DNA from: Verrucomicrobiaceae bacterium
Lineage (GTDB): Bacteria; Verrucomicrobiota; Verrucomicrobiia; Verrucomicrobiales; Verrucomicrobiaceae
Reading direction: 5' to 3'
Length of the DNA: 64,000 bases
Assembly: GCA_024232965.1 (NCBI GenBank)
Contig: JACKQF010000004.1
Location: 434,001-498,000 of the forward strand
The position numbers and the translations under genes are program-made. Shown here piece after piece: positions 28,201-35,434 of the stretch (the first letter of the stretch is position 1; every line of letters starts with the position of its first letter). Under the pieces are notes generated by a model. It saw only the letters and a program-made list of their open reading frames with translations, searched no databases and was not told the origin of the DNA.

Positions 28201-28497
28201 AATAGCGAGGTCGAGGTCAGGGCACGCCGGGAAGGCAGCGACCTGATTTGTGAGATCAGGGATCACGGCATTGGCATTCCTGAGCAAGATCGCGCCAACC
28301 TTTTTGAGGCTTTTCACCGGTGCACCAACGTCGGCGACACCCCCGGAACGGGCCTCGGTCTAGTGATCGTGAAACACTGCATCGATCTCCATGGTGGCAG
28401 CATTGACCTTCGTTCCGTTGTGGGCGATGGCACCACGTTCTCGATTCGTTTGCCGTTTTTTGATCTTCCTCAATCCACTCCTCCCAGCAACTCATGA
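25207..28497 (+). CDS. Membrane sensor histidine kinase with OB-fold-like extracytoplasmic repeats
   Basis: A protein of 1096 residues (ATG at 25207). After a signal peptide, residues ~40-640 contain about six related units of roughly 100 residues, each starting with a strand like VRISGVVLAV, HKVQGVVAAT or VKVRGVIVGR and followed by LYIREGLSAIRIQL-type strands, as in OB-fold (nucleic-acid- or glycan-binding) modules. A transmembrane helix lies near 656-676, a PAS domain near 700-820, a coiled coil, a HisKA box with phospho-His in MVSHEFRTP (near 872), and an HATPase_c domain with N box (LIGNAVKYS), G1 (DHGIGIP) and G2 (GTGLGLVIVK). It overlaps the response regulator by ATGA. Short palindrome copy G lies just upstream. 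The ligand is unknown. Confidence 0.9.
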   Translation: MPRSLLIFLTLLHCLQATRVDGQETPLARVADVMQIQPFDAMGSRPRAVRISGVVLAVNASKSAFYFHDGTGGIGVQLTPQVEAPVTGQSVLIDGRVVLYRIAGFSHTRIQANSLAPAAKVNAPTATNIDVQTLNQFTHYDQWVSTEGYVMDWKFRDPTLSITLIDSVESTTATVQISNPSELPDNFIGAKVRLTGINTGDHTRTNAMLLPSLNQVEILEPGYPSVFEAPKASITEVSNRQLVPGKRHKVQGVVAATSGSDLLYLKGEAGTLLCRIAKRSTDSSPGVIYAESRTPTKWSPGDKVEVVGSQMEASESVAEGTNFSHCIVKLIAKGEPPTPDAIDIERISKLRDGDRWVVLEAVVNSWSRMGDGAQFGVNDTTGSLIVAVRNWQENGPPQNLFGARMRFTGIARTNTSEGVSAKFESPNDSFVSVIAPGAADAFDAPLATAENVKLRAVPAIGRVKVRGVIVGRVGDNLYIREGLSAIRIQLQSPPSGPPEGANDLGKGDEVEVVGTPMLGRPESEYEAYDLVNAQVKKVGHQGLVEPVEATLPDLATGAHDSDIVLTRGRLISEQQLPQADGEWRSTMTIESSGTRMLVIYGGHTHGAFDILKVDDEITVKGLVNKATSKQPQSLWVEAPGDVKSLGMSPVVRARQLWLWGGIISAAFILLAGWVLLLLRSQRIQKAAAQELKVAAEATRASELRWKLLFEQSPLSVQIFSPDGQAIRFNKAWSNLFRLSDEAGYAFNVLKDPDLNASGAVNLIRKAFEGEVVDVPPVPFPVNTDPPEVRWIGGVLYPVKNDEGRVLEVVTVHNDITETKRAEEAMQSLNQTLEKRVQERTMQLEEARAEIAKSLDHERELGELKSRFVSMVSHEFRTPLGVTMSAVEIMRHYDDRLPPEKRRELCNEIHEATRGMADLMEQVLVLGRAEAGRLAFRPKPIDFHPFIGKIIDDTLSATNRRCPIRYEFSGNFQDARGDESLLRHILGNLIGNAVKYSPANSEVEVRARREGSDLICEIRDHGIGIPEQDRANLFEAFHRCTNVGDTPGTGLGLVIVKHCIDLHGGSIDLRSVVGDGTTFSIRLPFFDLPQSTPPSNS

Positions 28498-29144
28498 AAA
28501 AGATCCTGATCATTGAAGACCAAGCATCAATGCGGAAAAACATCGCCTTCATTCTTGAAATGGAAGGCTTTAAGACCTGTGCGGCCGCGAATGGCAGAGA
28601 AGGCATTGACATCGCTAAGGCAGAAAAGCCAGATCTGATTCTTTGTGATGTAATGATGCCCGAAGTAGATGGATATGGGGTTTTGCAGGCTTTGCGGCAA
28701 GACCCTGCCTTTGCCACCATGCCCTTTATCTTTCTCAGCGCCAAGAGTGATCACAACGACATCCGCTCCGGAATGAATCTGGGAGCAGACGACTACTTGA
28801 CGAAGCCCGTTGTCCACGAAGAACTGATGGCGGCAGTGCACTCTCGGCTCGAGCGTGCGGGTGCCGTCCAACAAGTGATCGAAGATGCGGGAACATTCTC
28901 GATCAATTTTGACAATCACGAGCCACTCATCGCTGCCTTTGGTCTCACGCCCCGCGAAGCAGAAGTGGTATCGTGGGTCGCCCAAGGCAAAGGCAACGCG
29001 GATATCGGCACCTTGCTCAACATGACCGAGCGCACCGCGAAGCAACACGTCAGTTCGTGTTTTCAAAAAATGGGCGTGGAAAACCGCAGTGCCGCTACGC
29101 TAATGGCGATCGAAGTCTTGTCGGGACAGCGCCGCCCAGGTTAA
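28494..29144 (+). CDS. LuxR/NarL-type response regulator
   Basis: A 216-residue protein whose ATG overlaps the kinase stop by 4 nt, so the two are translated together. The receiver domain (1-120) has the acidic pair in IIEDQ, the phosphoacceptor Asp in LILCDVMMP (about 52) and the Lys in LTKP. A LuxR-type helix-turn-helix follows at about 148-205, with FGLTPREAEVVSWVAQGKGN and ERTAKQHVSSCFQKMGVENR. It would act as a DNA-binding regulator. Its targets are unknown; the palindromes around it are candidates. Confidence 0.93.
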   Translation: MKKILIIEDQASMRKNIAFILEMEGFKTCAAANGREGIDIAKAEKPDLILCDVMMPEVDGYGVLQALRQDPAFATMPFIFLSAKSDHNDIRSGMNLGADDYLTKPVVHEELMAAVHSRLERAGAVQQVIEDAGTFSINFDNHEPLIAAFGLTPREAEVVSWVAQGKGNADIGTLLNMTERTAKQHVSSCFQKMGVENRSAATLMAIEVLSGQRRPG

Positions 29145-29166
29145 AAGGCGGAGGGGCGGAACCGCC
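29143..29166 (-). terminator. Possible terminator after the globin gene
   Basis: On the minus strand, GGCGG (29166-29162) and CCGCC (29151-29147) form a 5-bp GC stem around a 10-nt loop, followed by TTTTAA (29146-29141). It lies 14 nt past the globin stop and abuts the response-regulator stop on the other strand, so it could serve either gene. The short stem lowers confidence. Confidence 0.4.
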
Positions 29167-29179
29167 GATGTTTGGGCGA

Positions 29180-29626
29180 CTATTTGTCGGCGCGATGGTC
29201 ATGCAGAACGTCACTATCGCTTTCAAGCGCACCTGCTTTCATCGTGGACTCGACCGCGCCGTACAACTCCGTCCAAGCAGCACGAACCTCCGGCGTGAAA
29301 TCCTCGCCCAATGCGGACGCCAGCATGTCGAGCAAAGCCTGGCCCACCGTCGCGTAGTGCTCGTCTTTCACGCCATAACCAGCATGGCGCGCACCCATCG
29401 CCCTCAGTTCCAACTCCAGACCAACCGGGCGTTCCAGCATGGAGATCAACACGCCCAGCATGTCGATGAGCTTGCGGGATTGCTCCTCGATATCCGCCGT
29501 GAAGAGGGAGCGGAGCTTGGGATCAAGCTCAAACAACCGCCGATAAAACACCAACGCCGCGACGTGTTCGAGGCGCGAGAGTTCGGCAAAGGATTTGCGG
29601 ATGAGGTGAACTTGATCTGGAGACAT
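29180..29626 (-). CDS. Single-domain globin
   Basis: The ATG at 29626 (MSPDQVHLIRKSFAELS) gives 148 residues, the size of single-domain or flavohaemoglobin-type globins without a reductase part. The proximal haem-ligand His is in GVKDEHYATVGQALLD. The helix B/C region AALVFYRRLFELDPKLRSLF has the usual Tyr and Phe, and a distal Gln is possible in DIEEQSRKL. Roles in oxygen binding or NO detoxification are known for the family. Short palindrome copy H ends 35 nt upstream, which would place it under the same control as the other copies. Confidence 0.88.
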   Translation of the reverse strand: MSPDQVHLIRKSFAELSRLEHVAALVFYRRLFELDPKLRSLFTADIEEQSRKLIDMLGVLISMLERPVGLELELRAMGARHAGYGVKDEHYATVGQALLDMLASALGEDFTPEVRAAWTELYGAVESTMKAGALESDSDVLHDHRADK

Positions 29627-29660
29627 GTGCCCAATGAACCATGAAGAGCCCCTCCCTACC

Positions 29661-29678
29661 ATTGTACTTTCGTCGGAT
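29661..29678. repeat. Short (18-bp) form of the palindrome, copy H
   Basis: ATTGTACTTTCGTCGGAT, differing from copy G at two positions. It lies between the divergent globin and dehydrogenase genes, 35 nt from the globin ATG (29626). Confidence 0.7.
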
Positions 29679-29856
29679 GGCGACCAAACTTACGGCTACA
29701 TTACTAACGGGGTGCCGCCGCACCCACACCAGCGACCTAATACCCTGGGTTTCAAGCGCAGCGTTGTCATGTCAGAAGATTGTCCGATCCTCCACCAAAT
29801 CACCCAACTTTAGGCTGACAACTGGACGAGGCAAAAACTCTCGGTAGGATCGGGTC

Positions 29857-30648
29857 ATGACACAAAACTGGACAGGTAAAATTGTAATTATCACCGGCGG
29901 CGGTGGTGGAATGGGACAGGCAGCAGCGAAACGCTTTGCAGAGGCGGGGGCACGGACATTTGTTTTCGGGCGCAGCAAGGACTCCCTCCAAGAATCGGCC
30001 GATCTGTCACCCAACATCGTCCCTATCGTTTGCGACGTGGCGGACACTACGAGCGCATCGAGTGCGATGCAGACGGTGCTAGAGGCTGGACCGCCAGACG
30101 TGCTGATCCACACCGCAGGCATCAACACCGCTGATCGCTTCATGGCCCATTCCGACCCTTCGCGGGTGGCCAGTGAAGAGGCATGGAGAAAGGTGATGGA
30201 CATCAACGTTATGGGCGTCGTGAACATGATTCAGGCCGTCAGCGCGCCGATGGCCGCGAATGGAGGCGGCAAGATCGTGGTTGTTTCTTCAACAGCTGGC
30301 CACGGCTATGACTCCTATGCTGGGGTGCCCTACACCGCAAGCAAGTGGGCGGTCCATGGGCTTTTATTCACGGCTCGCATGCAACTCAATGCACAAGGGA
30401 TCGTGCTCTCAGAGTATGCCCCCGGGGAAGCTAATACGCCAATCGTCGATAAGCGCCCAGTGCTCCCAACCCCAGAGCATCGCGGGGCAATGATTCAAAC
30501 TGAGGACTGCGCCGAAACGCTCTTCTTCATCGCCAATCAAGCCCATAGCATGAGCGTCATCCAACTGCCAGCATACCAACCCTTTGGCGGCATGCCCCCG
30601 CCCATCACGGCACCTTGGTTGCCGGGATTGCAAATCGGTGGCAAGTGA
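29857..30648 (+). CDS. Short-chain dehydrogenase/reductase
   Basis: A 263-residue classical SDR. The NAD(P)-binding glycine motif TGGGGGMG is at residues 13-20, the structural Asn lies near 117, and the catalytic Ser144/145, Tyr159 and Lys163 are present (YTASK). The C-terminal loop is rich in Pro and Gly (PFGGMPPPITAPWLPG). Substrate cannot be told from sequence. It stands alone on the plus strand, divergent from the globin and convergent with the DUF1501 gene. Confidence 0.9.
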   Translation: MTQNWTGKIVIITGGGGGMGQAAAKRFAEAGARTFVFGRSKDSLQESADLSPNIVPIVCDVADTTSASSAMQTVLEAGPPDVLIHTAGINTADRFMAHSDPSRVASEEAWRKVMDINVMGVVNMIQAVSAPMAANGGGKIVVVSSTAGHGYDSYAGVPYTASKWAVHGLLFTARMQLNAQGIVLSEYAPGEANTPIVDKRPVLPTPEHRGAMIQTEDCAETLFFIANQAHSMSVIQLPAYQPFGGMPPPITAPWLPGLQIGGK

Positions 30649-30663
30649 GACGACAAGACCGCT

Positions 30664-32064
30664 TTATGCCAGCAATTCCTTGACCACGTTGCCGTGGACA
30701 TCAGTGAGGCGGAAATCACGCCCAGAATAGCGGAAGGTGAGGCGCTTGTGATCGAGCCCGAAGAGGTGGAGGATGGTGGCGTGCAGGTCGTGCACATGCA
30801 CTGCGTCGGATGCGACACCGAGTCCGAATTCGTCGGTGATGCCGTGGACGTAGCCGCCTTTTACGGCGCCTCCGGCAAGCCAAATGGTGAAGCCATCGAC
30901 GTGGTGGTCTCGGCCAAAAACGGCGGGCTTATCGCTACTGCCTTGATAGGTCGAGGTGCGGCCCATTTCGCCTCCCCAGATGACGAGGGTATCTTCCCAG
31001 AGCCCTCGCTCTTTAAGATCGCTCAAAAGGGCAGCAATCGGTTGGTCGGCCTCTTCACAGAGCTTCTTGTGATTTTTGACGAGCCCGCTGTGACTATCCC
31101 AGGGCTGTCCGGTGCCGTGGTAGCACTGGATGTAGCGCACGCCGCGTTCAGCTAGGCGGCGAGCCAAGAGGATGTTGTTCCCGACGGGCGTATCACCATA
31201 GGCGGCACGCGTTGCTTCGGTTTCGTCCTTGAGATCAAAGGCATCGGTAGCGGAACTCTGCATTCGAAACGCCAACTCCATCGATTGAATGCGCGTCTCC
31301 AGTCGCTCGTCACCGGGGTGACTGCGCAGGTGGCGCTCATTGAGAGAACGAATCAGACCGAGCTGCGCGCGTTGATTGCCCACCGAGAGATCATGCCGAG
31401 TTAGATCAGGGATGAGCTGACCACGTCCCGCCGTCTCGATGTGGGTGCCTTGATACATTCCGGGGAGGAAGGCGCTGGTCCAATTCTTCGACTGCGCGGT
31501 CGGCAGGCCCGAGGGCATCAGAACGATGTAGCCGGGCAGATCAGCGCTTTCAGAGCCGAGGCCGTACAAAATCCAGGAGCCAATGCTGGGGCGCTCCAGA
31601 ACGGTATGCCCGCAGTTCATCATCAGGAGGCCTGGCGAGTGATTGGCGATGTCACTGGTCATCGAACGAACGACGCAGAGGCTGTCGGCGTGCTTGGCGA
31701 CGTTTGGAAAAAGCTCGCTAACTTCTAGACCAGACTGGCCGTGTTTTTGGAAGGCAAATGGCGAGGCAAAGATATTGCCGACGCGAGCCTTTTGCACAGG
31801 CTGAAGGCGGTCCTTGATAGAGTCAGGCAGGGGCTTGCCATCCAGCTTGGTGAGTTCCGGCTTGGGATCAAACGTGTCAATCTGAGACGGTCCGCCATTC
31901 ATGAAGAGGTGAATGACCCGCTTAATCTTGGCTGGAAAATGGGGCTGCTTGACTGCCATCGGATTGGATTCGCCGACATCGTCCGCAGCTCGCAGAAAGT
32001 CTGACGCAGCGAGCGCGCCCAAGCCAAAGCCTGAACGTTGAAGAAATTGGCGACGAGGAATCAT
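30664..32064 (-). CDS. Tat-exported DUF1501 protein
   Basis: The ATG at 32064 begins a twin-arginine signal (MIPRRQFLQRSGFGLGALAA), giving 466 residues. The DUF1501 pattern is clear: HLFMNGGPSQIDTFDPKPEL, a CVVRSMTSDIANHSPG block, WDSHSGLVKNHKKLCEEAD and VIWGGEMGRTSTYQG near the C-terminal half. The fold belongs to the alkaline phosphatase/sulfatase superfamily. In Planctomycetes and Verrucomicrobia these genes usually sit beside a DUF1549/DUF1553 cytochrome gene; none is here. Function undefined. Confidence 0.9.
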   Translation of the reverse strand: MIPRRQFLQRSGFGLGALAASDFLRAADDVGESNPMAVKQPHFPAKIKRVIHLFMNGGPSQIDTFDPKPELTKLDGKPLPDSIKDRLQPVQKARVGNIFASPFAFQKHGQSGLEVSELFPNVAKHADSLCVVRSMTSDIANHSPGLLMMNCGHTVLERPSIGSWILYGLGSESADLPGYIVLMPSGLPTAQSKNWTSAFLPGMYQGTHIETAGRGQLIPDLTRHDLSVGNQRAQLGLIRSLNERHLRSHPGDERLETRIQSMELAFRMQSSATDAFDLKDETEATRAAYGDTPVGNNILLARRLAERGVRYIQCYHGTGQPWDSHSGLVKNHKKLCEEADQPIAALLSDLKERGLWEDTLVIWGGEMGRTSTYQGSSDKPAVFGRDHHVDGFTIWLAGGAVKGGYVHGITDEFGLGVASDAVHVHDLHATILHLFGLDHKRLTFRYSGRDFRLTDVHGNVVKELLA

Positions 32065-32155
32065 GGCAGTGAAGGCTTTTCTTTGGGTGAAAACGAGGCT
32101 AATGCCCCTTTCTTCCGTCGAATTCAAGCCACAGTGACCACTCGCCCCGGGGGGA

Positions 32156-32959
32156 TCAGCCCATTTGTCCCGTCACGTACCGCGCAGTCTCTGGCTGCTT
32201 GGGCGTCTGGAAAAGATCCAGTGTCGGACGGTACTCGATCAGTTTTCCCAGCAGGAAGAAAGCGGTATCGTCCGCGACGCGGCGCGCCTGCTCCATGTTG
32301 TGCGTCACGATGATGATGGTGTAGCGCTCTCGGAGTTCGAGGATGAGTTCTTCCACACGAGCCGTAGCGACGGGATCGAGGGCGCTACAGGGTTCATCCA
32401 TGAGGACAATGTGCGGCTCAACCGCAAGAGTGCGGGCGATGCACAGGCGTTGCTGCTGACCGCCAGACATGCCCATTGCGCTTTCCTTCAGGCGGTCTTT
32501 GACTTCATCCCAAAGGGCGGCCCCGCGCAGGCTTTTTTCCACAGCCTCAGCAAGGACGCCTTGACGTTTTTCGCCTCCGATTCGCAGGCCGTAGGCGACG
32601 TTATCAAAGATGGAACCAGGGAATGGATTGGACTTCTGGAAGACCATGCCGACGCGACGGCGGAGAGCAGTGACGTCCAGCGTTGGCTCCTGGACATCGA
32701 TGCCTTCCACGAGCAGGCGTCCAGCGTTGATGCCGGCGCCGGGCACCATGTCGTTCATGCGATTGATGCAGCGCAAGACCGTCGATTTCCCGCAACCGGA
32801 TGGACCAATAAAAGCGGTAACCTGGCGGGCTGGGACATTCAGCGTAACATCATGAACTACCTGCTTGGCCCCGTAGCTGAAACAGAGAGACTCAAACTGG
32901 ACGGGGTAATCCGCTGCGTTCGCCGGGGTATCCGATTGATGTGCCTGGAGGGTGGACAT
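32156..32959 (-). CDS. pstB: Phosphate ABC transporter ATPase PstB (second copy)
   Basis: 267 residues from the ATG at 32959, which lies 5 nt after the previous stop; an in-frame TTG at 32968 would overlap that stop. Walker A is GPSGCGKST, the signature is MSGGQQQRLC, Walker B is IVLMDEPCSALDP and the H-loop is THNMEQARR. The C-terminus LFQTPKQPETARYVTGQMG is the PstB ending. It energises phosphate import with PstA and PstC. Tandem PstB pairs are known in Bacillus and Streptococcus. It is the last gene of the pst operon. Confidence 0.93.
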   Translation of the reverse strand: MSTLQAHQSDTPANAADYPVQFESLCFSYGAKQVVHDVTLNVPARQVTAFIGPSGCGKSTVLRCINRMNDMVPGAGINAGRLLVEGIDVQEPTLDVTALRRRVGMVFQKSNPFPGSIFDNVAYGLRIGGEKRQGVLAEAVEKSLRGAALWDEVKDRLKESAMGMSGGQQQRLCIARTLAVEPHIVLMDEPCSALDPVATARVEELILELRERYTIIIVTHNMEQARRVADDTAFFLLGKLIEYRPTLDLFQTPKQPETARYVTGQMG

Positions 32960-32964
32960 GAGGC

Positions 32965-33777
32965 TCAACTGAATTTGCCGGAGATGTAGCGCTCCGTCTG
33001 TTTATCCTTCGGCTTTTGAAACATTTCCATCGTCTCGGCATACTCGACCAACTTACCCATGTACATGAAGCCCGTGCGGTCGGAGCAACGACGTGCCTGC
33101 TGCATGTTGTGCGTGACGATGACGATGGTGAATTCCCGCTTCAACTGAAGCATGAGTTCTTCAATTTTTAGCGTGGCGATGGGATCCAGCGCGGCGCAGG
33201 GCTCATCCATGAGCAAGATCTGCGGCCGATTGGCGATGGCTCGGGCGATGCAAAGGCGCTGCTGCTGACCACCAGAGAGTCCGTAGGCACTGGTGTGCAG
33301 GCGATCTTTAACTTCATCCCACAGGGCGGCAGAGCGCAGCGTGCGCTCGGCGACTTCATCGAGCTCGCTGCGCTTATTGCGTCCCGCGACACGGAGACTG
33401 AAGACCACGTTTTCGTAGATGCTCTTGGGGAAGGGATTGTACTTCTGAAAGACCATCCCGACTCGCTTGCGCAGGGAGATCACCTCCACCGCAGGGTCGT
33501 AGAGACTTGTTCCATCAAGGCGGATATCGCCCTCGTGGCTTACGCCATCGATGAGATCATTGAGACGGTTGAGGTTACGGAGCAGCGTAGACTTCCCACA
33601 ACCGGAGGGTCCGATCAGTGCGGTGATCTCTCGCTCAGGGATATCCATGCAAATATCAAAGAGCGCCTTCTTTTCACCATAAAAAAAAGAGAAGTGGTCC
33701 ACCTCGATCATGCGCGGATTGGCAGCCACGTGACCGTCTGCAGTGCTGGATGGAGGCTCAGAAAGTGCTGACGGCAT
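32965..33777 (-). CDS. pstB: Phosphate ABC transporter ATPase PstB (first copy)
   Basis: 270 residues from an ATG at 33777 that overlaps the end of pstA by 20 nt. An alternative start at 33711 (MIEVDHFSFF) would remove a non-conserved 22-residue leader. Walker A is GPSGCGKST, the signature LSGGQQQRLC, Walker B ILLMDEPCAALDP, H-loop THNMQQARR. It ends MEMFQKPKDKQTERYISGKFS in the PstB style. The two PstB copies are clearly related but differ in the linker and ends. Confidence 0.93.
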   Translation of the reverse strand: MPSALSEPPSSTADGHVAANPRMIEVDHFSFFYGEKKALFDICMDIPEREITALIGPSGCGKSTLLRNLNRLNDLIDGVSHEGDIRLDGTSLYDPAVEVISLRKRVGMVFQKYNPFPKSIYENVVFSLRVAGRNKRSELDEVAERTLRSAALWDEVKDRLHTSAYGLSGGQQQRLCIARAIANRPQILLMDEPCAALDPIATLKIEELMLQLKREFTIVIVTHNMQQARRCSDRTGFMYMGKLVEYAETMEMFQKPKDKQTERYISGKFS

Positions 33778-35434
33778 ACTTTTTGCGCAGGTGGTTGCGG
33801 AGACTGATCGCCGCCACATTCATGGCAACAACCAGAAGGATGAGAAGGAGCGTGGTAGCGAAAACCATCGGCTTTGCGGCCTCAGAATCAGGCGATTGAA
33901 AGCCGAGGTCATAAATGTGAAAGCCAAGGTGCATGAACTTCCGCTCTGCATGAATGAATGGAGCGGTGAAATCCAGCGGCAGCGACGGTGCCAACTTCAC
34001 CACACCCACCAGCATAAGCGGGGCAACCTCCCCTGCCCCACGCGCCATGGCCAGAACGACACCCGTGAGGATCCCTGGCAATGCACTGGGCAGAACGATG
34101 CGCTGGATCGACTGCCATTTGGAGGCACCACAGGCCATCGCGGCCTCACGGACTCCGCGAGGCACGGCGACCAGCGCCTCTTCGGTGGCGACGATGACAA
34201 CGGGTAGCGCCAACAAGGCAAGTGTGAGCGATGCCCACAATATGCCACCAGTGCCGAAGGTGGGCGTTGGCAGAACGTCGCTGAAGAACCAGCGATCCAG
34301 ACTGCCGCCGACGGAATAGACGAAGAAGCCAAGACCGAAGACACCGAAGACGATGGACGGCACCCCGGCCAGGTTGTTCACCGAAATCCGCACCATCTGC
34401 ACCAGCAATCCTTGGCGGGCATACTCGCGCAGATAGATCGCGGCGATGACACCCAGCGGAGTAACGATGACACTCATCAAGAGCGTCATGACAAAGGTGC
34501 CAAAGATCGCTGGGAAGATCCCCCCCTCAGTATTGGCCTCGCGTGGGGCACCGGTCAGGAAGTCCCAGCCATTGTGAAGAAAGACGCCGAATTTTTCCCA
34601 CCAACTCATGGCGTTGGGATGCTCAACTCGCAGGAGATCGCCGACGGCTTGCTGGCGAGCGGTGCCGTCCGCGAGACGGTAGTTCAGCACGTCCGCACTC
34701 ATCTGCTTGCGCAACTCGCCAGCCTTTGCGGCAAGTGTCTCATACTCCTTTTGCACATCCGCACGGGCAGCGTCTAGCTCCGCGAGCAATTTGGTGTCAT
34801 CATCCGTGATCGCTTTGCGGCGCTCGATCTCAAGCTTGCGCACGCGGTCATTGATCTCGCCAATTTGATCTGCCTCGATGGTGTGGATCTGATCGCGGCG
34901 CGCATTGCCTTCGGCGATTTTGGCGCGCAGTTTTGCCAAGAACGAGCCCTCAGAGGCGGCGATTTCGGTGCCATCAGCGAGCTTCAATGAAACCGGATAA
35001 AAGATGGAATCGCCATACTCCATACGCTCTGCGACGATGATGTCCTTTGGCATCCGCTGATCGGCGATGGCCTGTGCATCGACAAACCGGAAGGCACTCC
35101 CCGTTACATCCTTGTTACCTGTGAAGAACAGCCACTCATGGTGGATGGTTGCGTCTGGCGAAACATCTCTTTTGGCCTGCTCTTTGCGGATTTCTCCAGC
35201 GACGGTTTGGATTTTTCCGGAGGCGTCTTTGACATCAAGCTCCAGCACCTGGCGGGGCCAAAAGACGGACACACCTTCGACGATGATGAGCGAGAGCAAG
35301 CCGATGACCATCAGCAACCCGAGCGTCAGACCCATGGCGCAGAACCACACCTTAGGCTCGCCCAAGAGCGAGTGCGCGCGTCCCTTGGCGGGGACGACGG
35401 GGGCGTTGGCAGGCGTTGGCGCAGGATCGGTCAT
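33758..35434 (-). CDS. pstA: Phosphate ABC transporter permease PstA with large periplasmic insert
   Basis: 558 residues, about twice the size of E. coli PstA. One helix lies near 33-57. A periplasmic insert (about 60-295) contains a coiled coil rich in Lys, Glu and Asp (EINDRVRKLEIERRKAITDD), similar to DUF3333-type extensions. The permease core (about 305-555) follows, with the EAA loop in REAAMACGASKWQSIQRIVLP. Its ATG overlaps the pstC stop by ATGA. Confidence 0.92.
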   Translation of the reverse strand: MTDPAPTPANAPVVPAKGRAHSLLGEPKVWFCAMGLTLGLLMVIGLLSLIIVEGVSVFWPRQVLELDVKDASGKIQTVAGEIRKEQAKRDVSPDATIHHEWLFFTGNKDVTGSAFRFVDAQAIADQRMPKDIIVAERMEYGDSIFYPVSLKLADGTEIAASEGSFLAKLRAKIAEGNARRDQIHTIEADQIGEINDRVRKLEIERRKAITDDDTKLLAELDAARADVQKEYETLAAKAGELRKQMSADVLNYRLADGTARQQAVGDLLRVEHPNAMSWWEKFGVFLHNGWDFLTGAPREANTEGGIFPAIFGTFVMTLLMSVIVTPLGVIAAIYLREYARQGLLVQMVRISVNNLAGVPSIVFGVFGLGFFVYSVGGSLDRWFFSDVLPTPTFGTGGILWASLTLALLALPVVIVATEEALVAVPRGVREAAMACGASKWQSIQRIVLPSALPGILTGVVLAMARGAGEVAPLMLVGVVKLAPSLPLDFTAPFIHAERKFMHLGFHIYDLGFQSPDSEAAKPMVFATTLLLILLVVAMNVAAISLRNHLRKKYAVSTF

